Below are positions 18,660 to 25,697 of a DNA stretch of 64,000 nucleotides, piece by piece. Source of the DNA: Pseudomonas fluorescens (GTDB taxonomy: Bacteria; Pseudomonadota; Gammaproteobacteria; Pseudomonadales; Pseudomonadaceae). How positions within the stretch are numbered: the first letter of the stretch is position 1; every line of letters starts with the position of its first letter. The stretch covers positions 168,519-232,518 of the forward strand of contig NZ_MRST01000027.1 in the NCBI RefSeq assembly GCF_001902145.1, in the 5' to 3' direction. Below the pieces are notes generated by a model that had not been told where the DNA came from, did no database searches, and was given only the letters and a program-made list of their open reading frames with translations. The position numbers and the translations under genes were made by a program.

Positions 18660-20189
18660 TCAGTGCCCCGAAGCAGCAGGCCCGGCCTTTGCCGTAAACG
18701 GTGGCTTGGCCAGCCACACCAGCAACATCAAGCCCGCGAAGATCCACCCCATCAGCGTGAAGTAATCCACGGTGGACATCATGTACGCCTGGCTGGTGAG
18801 AATCTGGTCCAGTTGGGTATAGGCCTTCTGCCCTGCCCCACCCAGCGCCTGCAAGGCATCGCGCGTGGTCGAGTCGTAGACGGTCATGTTCTCGCTCATG
18901 TAGGCATGGTGCTGGTCGGCCCGGCGAATCCAGATCCAGGTGGTGAGCGAGGCCGCGAAGCTGCCGCCCAAAGTGCGCAGGAACGTCGCCAGCCCCGCAC
19001 CGTCGGCAATCTGGTGCGGCGGCAGGTCGGACATCAGGATGCTCAAGGTCGGCATGAAGAACAGTGCAACGCCGATGCCCATGAACAGCTGCACCAGGGC
19101 GATGTGCTGGAAGTCCACCTCGTTGGTGAAGCTGGCACGCATGAAACAGCTCAAGCCCATCGCCAGGAACGACAACCCCGCCAGCAGGCGCAGGTCGAAC
19201 TTGTGCGCGTACTTGCCCACGAACGGCGACATCAGCACCGGCAGGATGCCGATCGGCGCTACGGCCAGCCCGGCCCAGGTGGCGGTGTAGCCCATCTGGG
19301 TTTGCAGCCACTGCGGCAGGATCAGGTTGATGCCGAAGAAGCCGGCATAGCCGCCGACCAACACAATGGTGCCGATACGAAAGTTGCGGTGCGCGAACAG
19401 CCGCAGGTTGACCACCGGGTGCTTGTCGGTCATTTCCCAGATCACGAACACCGCCAGGGCAATCACCGAAATCGCCGCGCCGATGATGATGAAGTTGGAC
19501 TCGAACCAATCCAGGTCATTGCCCTTGTCGAGGATGATCTGCAAGGCACCGACGCCGACGATCAGGCTCAACAGGCCCACATAATCCATCGGTTGGTGAC
19601 TGGTGACCACCGGGCGTTTCTTCAACTGCGAACGCACTACCATCACCGCGAAGATACCGATGGGCACGTTGATGAAAAAGATCCACGGCCAGCTGTAGCT
19701 GTCGGTGATCCAGCCACCGAGGATGGGACCTGCAATCGGCGCCACCACCGTGACCATCGCCAATAACGCCAGGGCCATGCCGCGCCTCGCGGGTGGGTAG
19801 ACCGCAATCAACAGCGTTTGGGTCATCGGGTACAACGGCCCCGCCACTAACCCTTGCAGCACGCGAAAGCCGATCAGCTCAGGCATCGAGGTGGAGATAC
19901 CGCACAGGAACGAGGCCAGCACAAACAGAATGGTCGCCCACAGGAACAGCTTCACCTCACCAAAGCGCCGGCTCAACCAGCCGGTGAGCGGCAAGGCGAT
20001 GGCGTTGCTCACTGCAAACGAGGTGATCACCCAGGTGCCCTGCTCCGAACTCACGCCCAGGTTGCCGGAAATGGTCGGCAACGCCACGTTGGCGATGGTG
20101 GTGTCGAGCACCTGCATAAAGGTCGCCAGCGACAGGCCAATGGTGGCCATCAACAGGCTGGGTGGCGTGAACGAGGCGTTATTGCTCAT
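18660..20189 (-). CDS. emrB: DHA2-family MFS multidrug efflux permease (EmrB-like)
   Basis: 509 residues, about 14 transmembrane segments. The family D1 motif reads LDTTIANVALPTISGNLGVS at about 28-47, and the motif GWLSRRFGEVKLF follows near 75. EmrB-type pumps use the proton gradient to export drugs or fatty-acid-like compounds through a periplasmic adaptor and an outer-membrane channel. Here the adaptor and the NodT-type channel are the preceding genes in the same operon; the start overlaps the adaptor stop by one base. It is the last gene of the operon. Confidence 0.9.
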   Translation of the reverse strand: MSNNASFTPPSLLMATIGLSLATFMQVLDTTIANVALPTISGNLGVSSEQGTWVITSFAVSNAIALPLTGWLSRRFGEVKLFLWATILFVLASFLCGISTSMPELIGFRVLQGLVAGPLYPMTQTLLIAVYPPARRGMALALLAMVTVVAPIAGPILGGWITDSYSWPWIFFINVPIGIFAVMVVRSQLKKRPVVTSHQPMDYVGLLSLIVGVGALQIILDKGNDLDWFESNFIIIGAAISVIALAVFVIWEMTDKHPVVNLRLFAHRNFRIGTIVLVGGYAGFFGINLILPQWLQTQMGYTATWAGLAVAPIGILPVLMSPFVGKYAHKFDLRLLAGLSFLAMGLSCFMRASFTNEVDFQHIALVQLFMGIGVALFFMPTLSILMSDLPPHQIADGAGLATFLRTLGGSFAASLTTWIWIRRADQHHAYMSENMTVYDSTTRDALQALGGAGQKAYTQLDQILTSQAYMMSTVDYFTLMGWIFAGLMLLVWLAKPPFTAKAGPAASGH

Positions 20190-21388
20190 CAGCGTTGCGC
20201 AGCCTTGGGGGCGGCGACGCTGTTGTCATGGATCAGTTGGCTGATCATGGCATCGGCTTCGGCCAATTGGCGGTCGTACACGTTGGTGGTGAACGAGGCT
20301 TTTTGCGGTGCCTGTTGCGCCAGCACCGGGCCGCTCTGGTCGTGCAGGTCTACGTTGACCACGGTGCTCAAGCCCACTCGCAGCGGGTGTTTGGCCAGCT
20401 CTTGGGCGTTGATATGGATGCGCACGGGTACCCGCTGCACGATCTTGATCCAGTTGCCGGTGGCGTTCTGCGCGGGCAGCAAGGCGAACGCGCTGCCGGT
20501 GCCGGCGCCGAGGCTGTCGACGGTGCCGCTGTACTTCACGTCGCTGCCGTAGATGTCCGACTCGATATCCACCGGCTGCCCGATGCGCATATCCCGCAGT
20601 TGGGTTTCCTTGAAGTTGGCGTCGATCCACAGCTGGTCCAGCGGGATCACCGCCATCAGCGCGGTGCCCGGCTGCACGCGCTGGCCCAGTTGCACGGTGC
20701 GCTTGGCCACATAGCCGGTAACCGGTGCGATCAAGGTGCTGCGCGCATTGGTCAGGTACGCCTGACGCAGTTGCGCAGCAGCCGCTTGCACATCGGGGTG
20801 GGACGAGATCACCGTGTCATCCACCAGCGCATTGGTGGTTTTCAGTTGTTGCTCAAGGTTGGTCAAGGCGTTCCTGGCGGCGGTCAGGCTGTCACGGGCG
20901 TGGGACAGTTCTTCCTGGGAAATCGCGCCGCCCTGGGCCAGGGTCTTACGGCGGTTGTAGTTGTCCTGGGCGGTTTGCACATCGGCTTTCTGCGCATTGA
21001 CCTGGGCTTTCATGCCATCGACATTGCTGTACAGGCCACGCACCTGGCGCACGGTGCGGGCCAGGTTGGCCTGGGCGCTTTGCAGGCCTACGGCGGCGTC
21101 GTTGGGGTCGAAGTTGATCAGCACCTGGCCTTCGTGGACCAGGTCGCCATCGTCGGCGCCAATGCTGACCACTGTGCCGGTGACCAGCGGGGTGATTTCC
21201 ACCACGTTGCCGTTCACATAGGCGTCGTCGGTGCTCTCGTTAAAGCGCCCGTAGAACTCATACCAGGCCCACACGCCCACCACACTCAGAATGACGATCA
21301 GCGCCAGGCCGATCAGCATCACTTTGCGTTTGCGGGGGTTGGTGTCTTTGGGTTGTTCGGTTGCGTTGGTGCTTTCGGCAGTGGCCAT
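20189..21388 (-). CDS. emrA: EmrA-like HlyD-family periplasmic adaptor
   Basis: 399 residues. A cytoplasmic N-terminus precedes one membrane helix (about 23-43, VMLIGLALIVILSVVGVWAW). A lipoyl half-domain (GNVVEITPLVTGTVVSIGADDGDLV, shown in part) and a long coiled coil about 100-190 follow. The adaptor beta-barrel has IDANFKETQLRDMRIGQPV. This is the EmrA/HlyD layout expected for an MFS-based tripartite pump. It lies between the outer-membrane channel gene (15 bp upstream) and the permease gene (overlapping). Confidence 0.92.
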   Translation of the reverse strand: MATAESTNATEQPKDTNPRKRKVMLIGLALIVILSVVGVWAWYEFYGRFNESTDDAYVNGNVVEITPLVTGTVVSIGADDGDLVHEGQVLINFDPNDAAVGLQSAQANLARTVRQVRGLYSNVDGMKAQVNAQKADVQTAQDNYNRRKTLAQGGAISQEELSHARDSLTAARNALTNLEQQLKTTNALVDDTVISSHPDVQAAAAQLRQAYLTNARSTLIAPVTGYVAKRTVQLGQRVQPGTALMAVIPLDQLWIDANFKETQLRDMRIGQPVDIESDIYGSDVKYSGTVDSLGAGTGSAFALLPAQNATGNWIKIVQRVPVRIHINAQELAKHPLRVGLSTVVNVDLHDQSGPVLAQQAPQKASFTTNVYDRQLAEADAMISQLIHDNSVAAPKAAQR

Positions 21389-21403
21389 GACAAATACCTC
21401 AAA

Positions 21404-22855
21404 TTATTCCGTGCGTGTAGCCGGGGTGGTCGCGGCCACGCTGTTGGCGTGGTACCCGCCACCCAGGGCCTGCATCAATTGAATCGACAGGTCGATCTGC
21501 GCCGCATTCAGGGTCGCCAGCTGACGCTGGGCCTGCAGCAATTGCTGCTCGATGCTGAGCACATCCAGGTAGTTACCGATGCCTGAGCTGTAGCGTTGCA
21601 CCCCGGTGTCGTAGGACTGCTGCGCGATATCGGCGGCATGCTGCTGGGCCTTGATCTGCCGCCCGGTGTCGCGCAATTGCGAGAGGCTGTTGCCGATATC
21701 ACCCAGGGCTTGCACCAGGGTTTTGTTGTACTGGGCCACGGCCAGGTCGTAGTCTGCGTCGCGGGCATCGAGGTCGGCGCGCAGGCGGCCGCCGTCAAAA
21801 ATCGGCAACGAGATCGTCGGCGCAATGTTGAAGAAGCGGCTGGCCGAACCGAACATCGCATCGCCCAGCAACGACTCAGCGCCTGCGCTCGCGCTCAGGT
21901 TGAGGTTGGGGTAGAAGCGAGTCTTGCTGGCGTCGATGTTCTTGCTCGCGGCCTCTACGCGCCAGCGTGCGGCGACCAGGTCCGGGCGACGGCCAAGCAG
22001 CTCGGCTGGCAACACCGCCGGCACGGCCACGGCGCTGGGTTTGAGCACCGCTGGGCGAGCTAACTCATCACCGCGGTCCGGGCCTTTGCCGAGCAATACG
22101 GCGAGGGCGATCTTGGCGCTTTGCAGCTGTTTTTCCGCATCGATCAACTGCGACTGGGAGCTGGCTTCCAGGCTTTCGGTCTGCTGGTACTGGTATTCGC
22201 TGTCGATACCGGAACTCAGGCGGCGCTTGCTCAGGTCGAGCATCTGGCGGGTGCGCTTGAGGTCATCAACGGCCAGGTCACGCACGATATGGGCCTGGCC
22301 CAGGTCGCTGTAGGCCTTGGCCACGTTGGCGGCCAGGGTCAGGCGCGCGGCCTGCCGATCGACTTCGGCAGCGCGAGCCTCGCCCAACGCGGCTTCCCAG
22401 GCGGCGCGCTGGCCACCCCAGAGGTCGAAGTTGTAGTTGAAGCTGGCGCCGATGTTGCGCACCGTCGAATAGGCATCGCCCTGCCCGCGTGGGTCCTGAT
22501 CCTTGGCCAGGCGCGAACGGCTCACGCCAGCGCTGGCATCCAGGGTCGGCATACGCGCGGCGTTGGCGGCATAGGCGGCGGCTTCGGCCTGGTGGGCACG
22601 GGCGTCGGCGACTTGCATGTCGGGGCTGCTTTGCAGGGCTTCTACAATCAAAGCGTCAAGCTGTGGGTCGCCGAGGCTTTTCCACCAGTCAGCGGCCGGC
22701 CACGCGGCGCTCGACAGCGTCACGCCGCTGAGGGATTTGCCGGTTTGCAGGGTATTGGCGTCGAGGCGCTGGCCCTGGGTGTCGAGGCCGCTGTAATTGG
22801 CGCAACCGGCCAGCGTCATCGCCGCCAGCACCAGGCTGAATGCGCGTGTGTTCAT
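21404..22855 (-). CDS. NodT-family outer membrane efflux lipoprotein
   Basis: 483 residues with a lipoprotein signal (MNTRAFSLVLAAMTLAGC, lipidated Cys18) and two OEP repeats of long helices. Conserved NodT features include WPAADWWKSLGDPQLDALI near 52-70 and LGRRPDLVAARWRVEAA near 285. It supplies the outer-membrane duct for the EmrAB-like pump. Its ATG overlaps the stop of the MarR gene, and the adaptor gene follows 15 bp later. Confidence 0.92.
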   Translation of the reverse strand: MNTRAFSLVLAAMTLAGCANYSGLDTQGQRLDANTLQTGKSLSGVTLSSAAWPAADWWKSLGDPQLDALIVEALQSSPDMQVADARAHQAEAAAYAANAARMPTLDASAGVSRSRLAKDQDPRGQGDAYSTVRNIGASFNYNFDLWGGQRAAWEAALGEARAAEVDRQAARLTLAANVAKAYSDLGQAHIVRDLAVDDLKRTRQMLDLSKRRLSSGIDSEYQYQQTESLEASSQSQLIDAEKQLQSAKIALAVLLGKGPDRGDELARPAVLKPSAVAVPAVLPAELLGRRPDLVAARWRVEAASKNIDASKTRFYPNLNLSASAGAESLLGDAMFGSASRFFNIAPTISLPIFDGGRLRADLDARDADYDLAVAQYNKTLVQALGDIGNSLSQLRDTGRQIKAQQHAADIAQQSYDTGVQRYSSGIGNYLDVLSIEQQLLQAQRQLATLNAAQIDLSIQLMQALGGGYHANSVAATTPATRTE

Positions 22856-23325
22856 GATCTACCTACCCGCTGGATCGTGATGGGGTCACCCGCAGCGATC
22901 AGCATTTTCTTCAGGATCCGCTCCAGGGTTTCCAGCTCGCCCGGCTCAAGCACGCCGGCCAACTGGTTGAGGGCCTTGGCGCCAATGTTCGGGAGCATGT
23001 CCGCCAGGCGCTGGCCCTCGGCGGTCAGCACCAACTGCACCTGGCGACGGTCCAGCTCGGAGCGCTTGCGGCTGAGCAGGTCTTTTTGCTCCAGTCGGTC
23101 GAGCATGCGCGTCATCGAGCCGCTGTCCAGGGACAGGTTGCGGCACAGCTCCGCCGGGGTGTCGACGCCGAATTGGGCCATGATGATCAACACCTTGAAC
23201 TGCGCGGCGGTGATGCCGTGGGGTTCCATATGGGTGTCGATGATGCGGTCCTTGAGAATCGCGGCGCGGCCCAGCAACAGGCCGAGGTGGCAGTTGTGGA
23301 AGTTGTCAGGGGTGAAGTGAGGCAT
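22852..23325 (-). CDS. MarR-family transcriptional regulator of the efflux operon
   Basis: 157 residues with a central winged helix (about 50-115). The wing carries SMTRMLDRLEQKDLLSRKRSELDRRQV, the usual MarR pattern with DxRxxxV-type basic tip. MarR/EmrR proteins repress linked pumps and release DNA when a phenolic or drug ligand binds. It is the first gene of the marR-channel-emrA-emrB operon, and two palindromes directly upstream are likely its own operators. Confidence 0.9.
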   Translation of the reverse strand: MPHFTPDNFHNCHLGLLLGRAAILKDRIIDTHMEPHGITAAQFKVLIIMAQFGVDTPAELCRNLSLDSGSMTRMLDRLEQKDLLSRKRSELDRRQVQLVLTAEGQRLADMLPNIGAKALNQLAGVLEPGELETLERILKKMLIAAGDPITIQRVGRS

Positions 23326-23341
23326 CGAAAGTCACCTTATT

Positions 23342-23388
23342 ACTGCCTAGGCAGTGAATGTGTGACGAGATGTTACTGCTTAGGCAGC
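23342..23388. promoter_or_regulatory. Two palindromic operators of the MarR regulator
   Basis: ACTGCCTAGGCAGT at 23342-23355 is a perfect 14-bp palindrome. ACTGCTTAGGCAGC at 23375-23388 is a near-copy. Their centres are 33 bp apart, about three helical turns, so dimers would bind the same DNA face. They begin 17 bp before the marR start codon, where binding would block the operon promoter. Confidence 0.7.
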
Positions 23389-23444
23389 GAATGTCAAATG
23401 GAATAATTAGGTTGCTTGGTAAATGGTGGATAGGCGGTGGGTTT

Positions 23445-23459
23445 TAAGGTTTGCCTGAT
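23445..23459 (+). promoter_or_regulatory. RcsB-box-like motif, copy 1 (before adhesin 1)
   Basis: TAAGGTTTGCCTGAT, 59 bp before the adhesin 1 start codon. It resembles the enterobacterial RcsB/RcsAB box (consensus about TAAGAATATTCCTA), and four related copies occur in this locus. The most divergent copy of the five. Confidence 0.5.
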
Positions 23460-23518
23460 GGGTTGTGGTGCCTGGGCTGTTTAATGTGTCGCGCTTCCCA
23501 GCCAATGCAGCCCTATTC

Positions 23519-24511
23519 ATGAAGCCATTAAGACTGCAGCTTGCGCTGCTCGTATTTATCACCACGATGATGATCACGTGTTCGACGATTGCTATAGCGG
23601 CGGAGAATTGCGAGTTCAACGGAAACTTCGGGACCGAAAAACTCAACTTCGGCGCAAACCTGACGAGCGATAGCCTGACAATCTCCGCTGACACGCCCAA
23701 CAAGACAGTGGTTTATCAAGAACGTGTTCTGGGAAAGGAACATATTTGGTTCTGTGCACGGAGTTATCCGTTTGGTTTAGTTCTAAACCCCATGCTGGGC
23801 ACCGCAACCAGCTGGAGCGACTTATTCCCCCTTGGGAAAACAGGGCTTTCCTACCGTATCAAGTTAAGCTCCAGTCATGGCTATTTAACCCCCCCGGGGT
23901 CCCTCCCCGCGACTACCGGCGCAAACCATTTACTTTCTTACATTCAAAAAGGAGATGTCACACTGGAAATCGTCAAATCCAGCACGTTCGCGAAAAAAAT
24001 AAAAATTGAAGCTGGCCTCTTGGGCAGCCTTAAAGTCGACAATCACACCTTAATAGAATTCAACCTGGCCAACCCCATCATATTCAATACTGCCTCCTGC
24101 CAAACCCCGTCCGTGCCCGTCGACATGGGCACCGACTACAACCTCAACGATTTCCCCACCAGCGGCCCCACTAAACGCAAAGTGCACTTCAACATCGCTT
24201 TGAATGAGTGCCAGGGCGACATCAGCAAGGTGACGTATTCGCTCAAGGCCAATACCGAAGTCATCGACACGCAAAAAGGTATCGTCGCCCTCAGCAAAGG
24301 CCTTAAAAGCGCCCAGGGCATCGGCCTGCAATTGATGGATGATGCCGGGCAACCCATCGCACTGGGCACCACCTACACCTTCAACGGTTTCACCACCACC
24401 GGCACCCGTTTCAACATTCCGCTGTCGGCGTCCTACTACCGCCTGCCTAGCGGCGAACTCAAGGCAGGCGAAGGCAATACCGACGTCACGTTTATTGTGA
24501 ACTACCTGTAA
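23519..24511 (+). CDS. Fimbrial tip adhesin 1 (two-domain, pilin-like C-terminus)
   Basis: 330 residues from ATG 23519. A signal peptide (about 1-27, ending STIAIAA) is followed by an N-terminal domain of about 160 residues and a C-terminal pilin-type domain (from about CQTPSVPVDMG). The latter has the usual cysteine pair (CQTP...LNECQG) and a final strand ending VTFIVNYL. This build matches chaperone-usher tip adhesins such as FimH, although no lectin fold can be proved here. It is a tandem paralogue of adhesin 2. The last 276 bp and the flank downstream are almost identical between the two genes, while the N-terminal domains have diverged. It is divergent from the MarR gene. Confidence 0.75.
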   Translation: MKPLRLQLALLVFITTMMITCSTIAIAAENCEFNGNFGTEKLNFGANLTSDSLTISADTPNKTVVYQERVLGKEHIWFCARSYPFGLVLNPMLGTATSWSDLFPLGKTGLSYRIKLSSSHGYLTPPGSLPATTGANHLLSYIQKGDVTLEIVKSSTFAKKIKIEAGLLGSLKVDNHTLIEFNLANPIIFNTASCQTPSVPVDMGTDYNLNDFPTSGPTKRKVHFNIALNECQGDISKVTYSLKANTEVIDTQKGIVALSKGLKSAQGIGLQLMDDAGQPIALGTTYTFNGFTTTGTRFNIPLSASYYRLPSGELKAGEGNTDVTFIVNYL

Positions 24512-24553
24512 AAAACTAAGGATCGTCTGATTCTCCCCGCGCGCTGGCCCACC
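24236..24553 (+). repeat. 318-bp near-identical block, copy 1
   Basis: Covers the 3' end of adhesin 1, its stop codon and 42 bp of flank including an RcsB-box-like motif. It matches 25368-25685 at 316 of 318 positions by direct comparison, with two transitions near 24268 and 24279. Sequence on either side is much less similar. Confidence 0.9.
24517..24531 (+). promoter_or_regulatory. RcsB-box-like motif, copy 2 (after adhesin 1)
   Basis: TAAGGATCGTCTGAT, six bases after the adhesin 1 stop and within the duplicated block. It lies 52 bp before copy 3, so both could act on the adhesin 2 promoter. Confidence 0.5.
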
Positions 24554-24582
24554 CACTAGGTCGCTTGGTAATCGGTCGATTC

Positions 24583-24597
24583 TAAGGATTACCTGAT
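24583..24597 (+). promoter_or_regulatory. RcsB-box-like motif, copy 3 (before adhesin 2)
   Basis: TAAGGATTACCTGAT, 65 bp before the adhesin 2 ATG. The bases before it (AGGTCGCTTGGTAAT) also match those before copy 1 (AGGTTGCTTGGTAAA), so the promoters of the two adhesins are paralogous. Confidence 0.5.
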
Positions 24598-24662
24598 GGG
24601 CTAGCACACCCGCGCTAGTTAGCATAGGACGCTTCTTGAGCCACTCGCATAGCCCTGCCCAT

Positions 24663-25643
24663 ATGAAGTACTTGAAGCCGCGTCTTCCCCAGTTCTGCTT
24701 TATCACTGCAATCATGCTGGCGTGCTCGACGGCCGCTCAGGCGGGGAGTTGCACCGCCAACGACTCCAAGACTCAGAACCTCAACTTCGGCGCTAGCTTG
24801 GCAAACGACGGCATAAGCATTCCCGCCGACACGCCTGATGGCACGGTGGTCTATCGAGAAACTGCGCAAGGGACCGGCCATAGATGGCAATGCACGAATA
24901 CGTCGATGTATGGCATTAAGCTCAACCCCACGCTGGGCACCGAGACCGCCAATACATCGCTGTTTCCCCTTGGCAAATCAGGACTCTCCTTCCGCATCTG
25001 GATGAGTAATCCTGAACGTTACCTAACCGGCTTACATCCTATCAGTGCGAACAACGCGGGCAACTTTTACCAGGTAGACGCGGGTGAGCTAAGGCTGGAA
25101 ATCGTGAAGACCGGTCCATTGGCAGAAAACACAAAGATTGCTGCAGGCCTCTTAGCCAGCTACCAAGACGACGATCTGATTCTGAAAACCTTCAACCTGG
25201 CCAAACCAATCGTACTGAACACCGCCTCCTGCCAGACACCCTCCGTCCCAGTCGCCATGGGCGACGACTATCAGCTTCAGGACTTTAACAACGTTGGTGC
25301 GACACCGCGCAAGGTGCGCTTCAGTATTGGCTTGAACCAATGCCAGGCAGGCATCAAGAAGATCACCTATTCGCTCAAGGCCAATACCGAAGTCATCGAC
25401 GCGCAAAAAGGCATCGTCGCCCTCAGCAAAGGCCTTAAAAGCGCCCAGGGCATCGGCCTGCAATTGATGGATGATGCCGGGCAACCCATCGCACTGGGCA
25501 CCACCTACACCTTCAACGGTTTCACCACCACCGGCACCCGTTTCAACATTCCGCTGTCGGCGTCCTACTACCGCCTGCCTAGCGGCGAACTCAAGGCAGG
25601 CGAAGGCAATACCGACGTCACGTTTATTGTGAACTACCTGTAA
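24663..25643 (+). CDS. Fimbrial tip adhesin 2 (paralogue of adhesin 1)
   Basis: 326 residues from ATG 24663, with a signal peptide of about 27 residues (ending STAAQA). The N-terminal domain shares landmarks with adhesin 1 (LNFGASLANDGISIPADTPDGTVVYRE; LNPTLGTETANTSLFPLGKSGLSFRI) but differs at many positions. The C-terminal pilin domain (from CQTPSVPVAMGDDYQL) is identical from TYSLKANTEVID onward except silent or conservative changes. Both adhesins presumably compete for, or are displayed on, the same fimbria built by the pilin, chaperone and usher downstream. It is followed by the regulatory operon. Confidence 0.75.
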   Translation: MKYLKPRLPQFCFITAIMLACSTAAQAGSCTANDSKTQNLNFGASLANDGISIPADTPDGTVVYRETAQGTGHRWQCTNTSMYGIKLNPTLGTETANTSLFPLGKSGLSFRIWMSNPERYLTGLHPISANNAGNFYQVDAGELRLEIVKTGPLAENTKIAAGLLASYQDDDLILKTFNLAKPIVLNTASCQTPSVPVAMGDDYQLQDFNNVGATPRKVRFSIGLNQCQAGIKKITYSLKANTEVIDAQKGIVALSKGLKSAQGIGLQLMDDAGQPIALGTTYTFNGFTTTGTRFNIPLSASYYRLPSGELKAGEGNTDVTFIVNYL

Positions 25644-25685
25644 AAAACTAAGGATCGTCTGATTCTCCCCGCGCGCTGGCCCACC
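25368..25685 (+). repeat. 318-bp near-identical block, copy 2
   Basis: Matches 24236-24553 (316 of 318). Besides the adhesin 2 tail it brings an RcsB-box-like motif to within 35 bp of the pvrS-like gene start. Confidence 0.9.
25649..25663 (+). promoter_or_regulatory. RcsB-box-like motif, copy 4 (before the kinase operon)
   Basis: TAAGGATCGTCTGAT, identical to copies 2 and 5, 34 bp before the first sensor kinase. If the RcsB-like regulator binds here, it controls its own operon. Confidence 0.5.
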
Positions 25686-25697
25686 TAAAGTGCCGAC

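Noticed and set aside
23407..23703. 98-codon minus-strand frame over the adhesin 1 promoter and signal peptide
   Set aside because: It overlaps the adhesin 1 start and its RcsB-like motif, and has no ribosome-binding site or family features.
24050..24715. 221-codon minus-strand frame opposite the adhesin 1 tail (and its counterpart at 25152-25895)
   Set aside because: Both are antisense shadows; their similarity to each other only reflects the 318-bp gene-conversion block on the plus strand.
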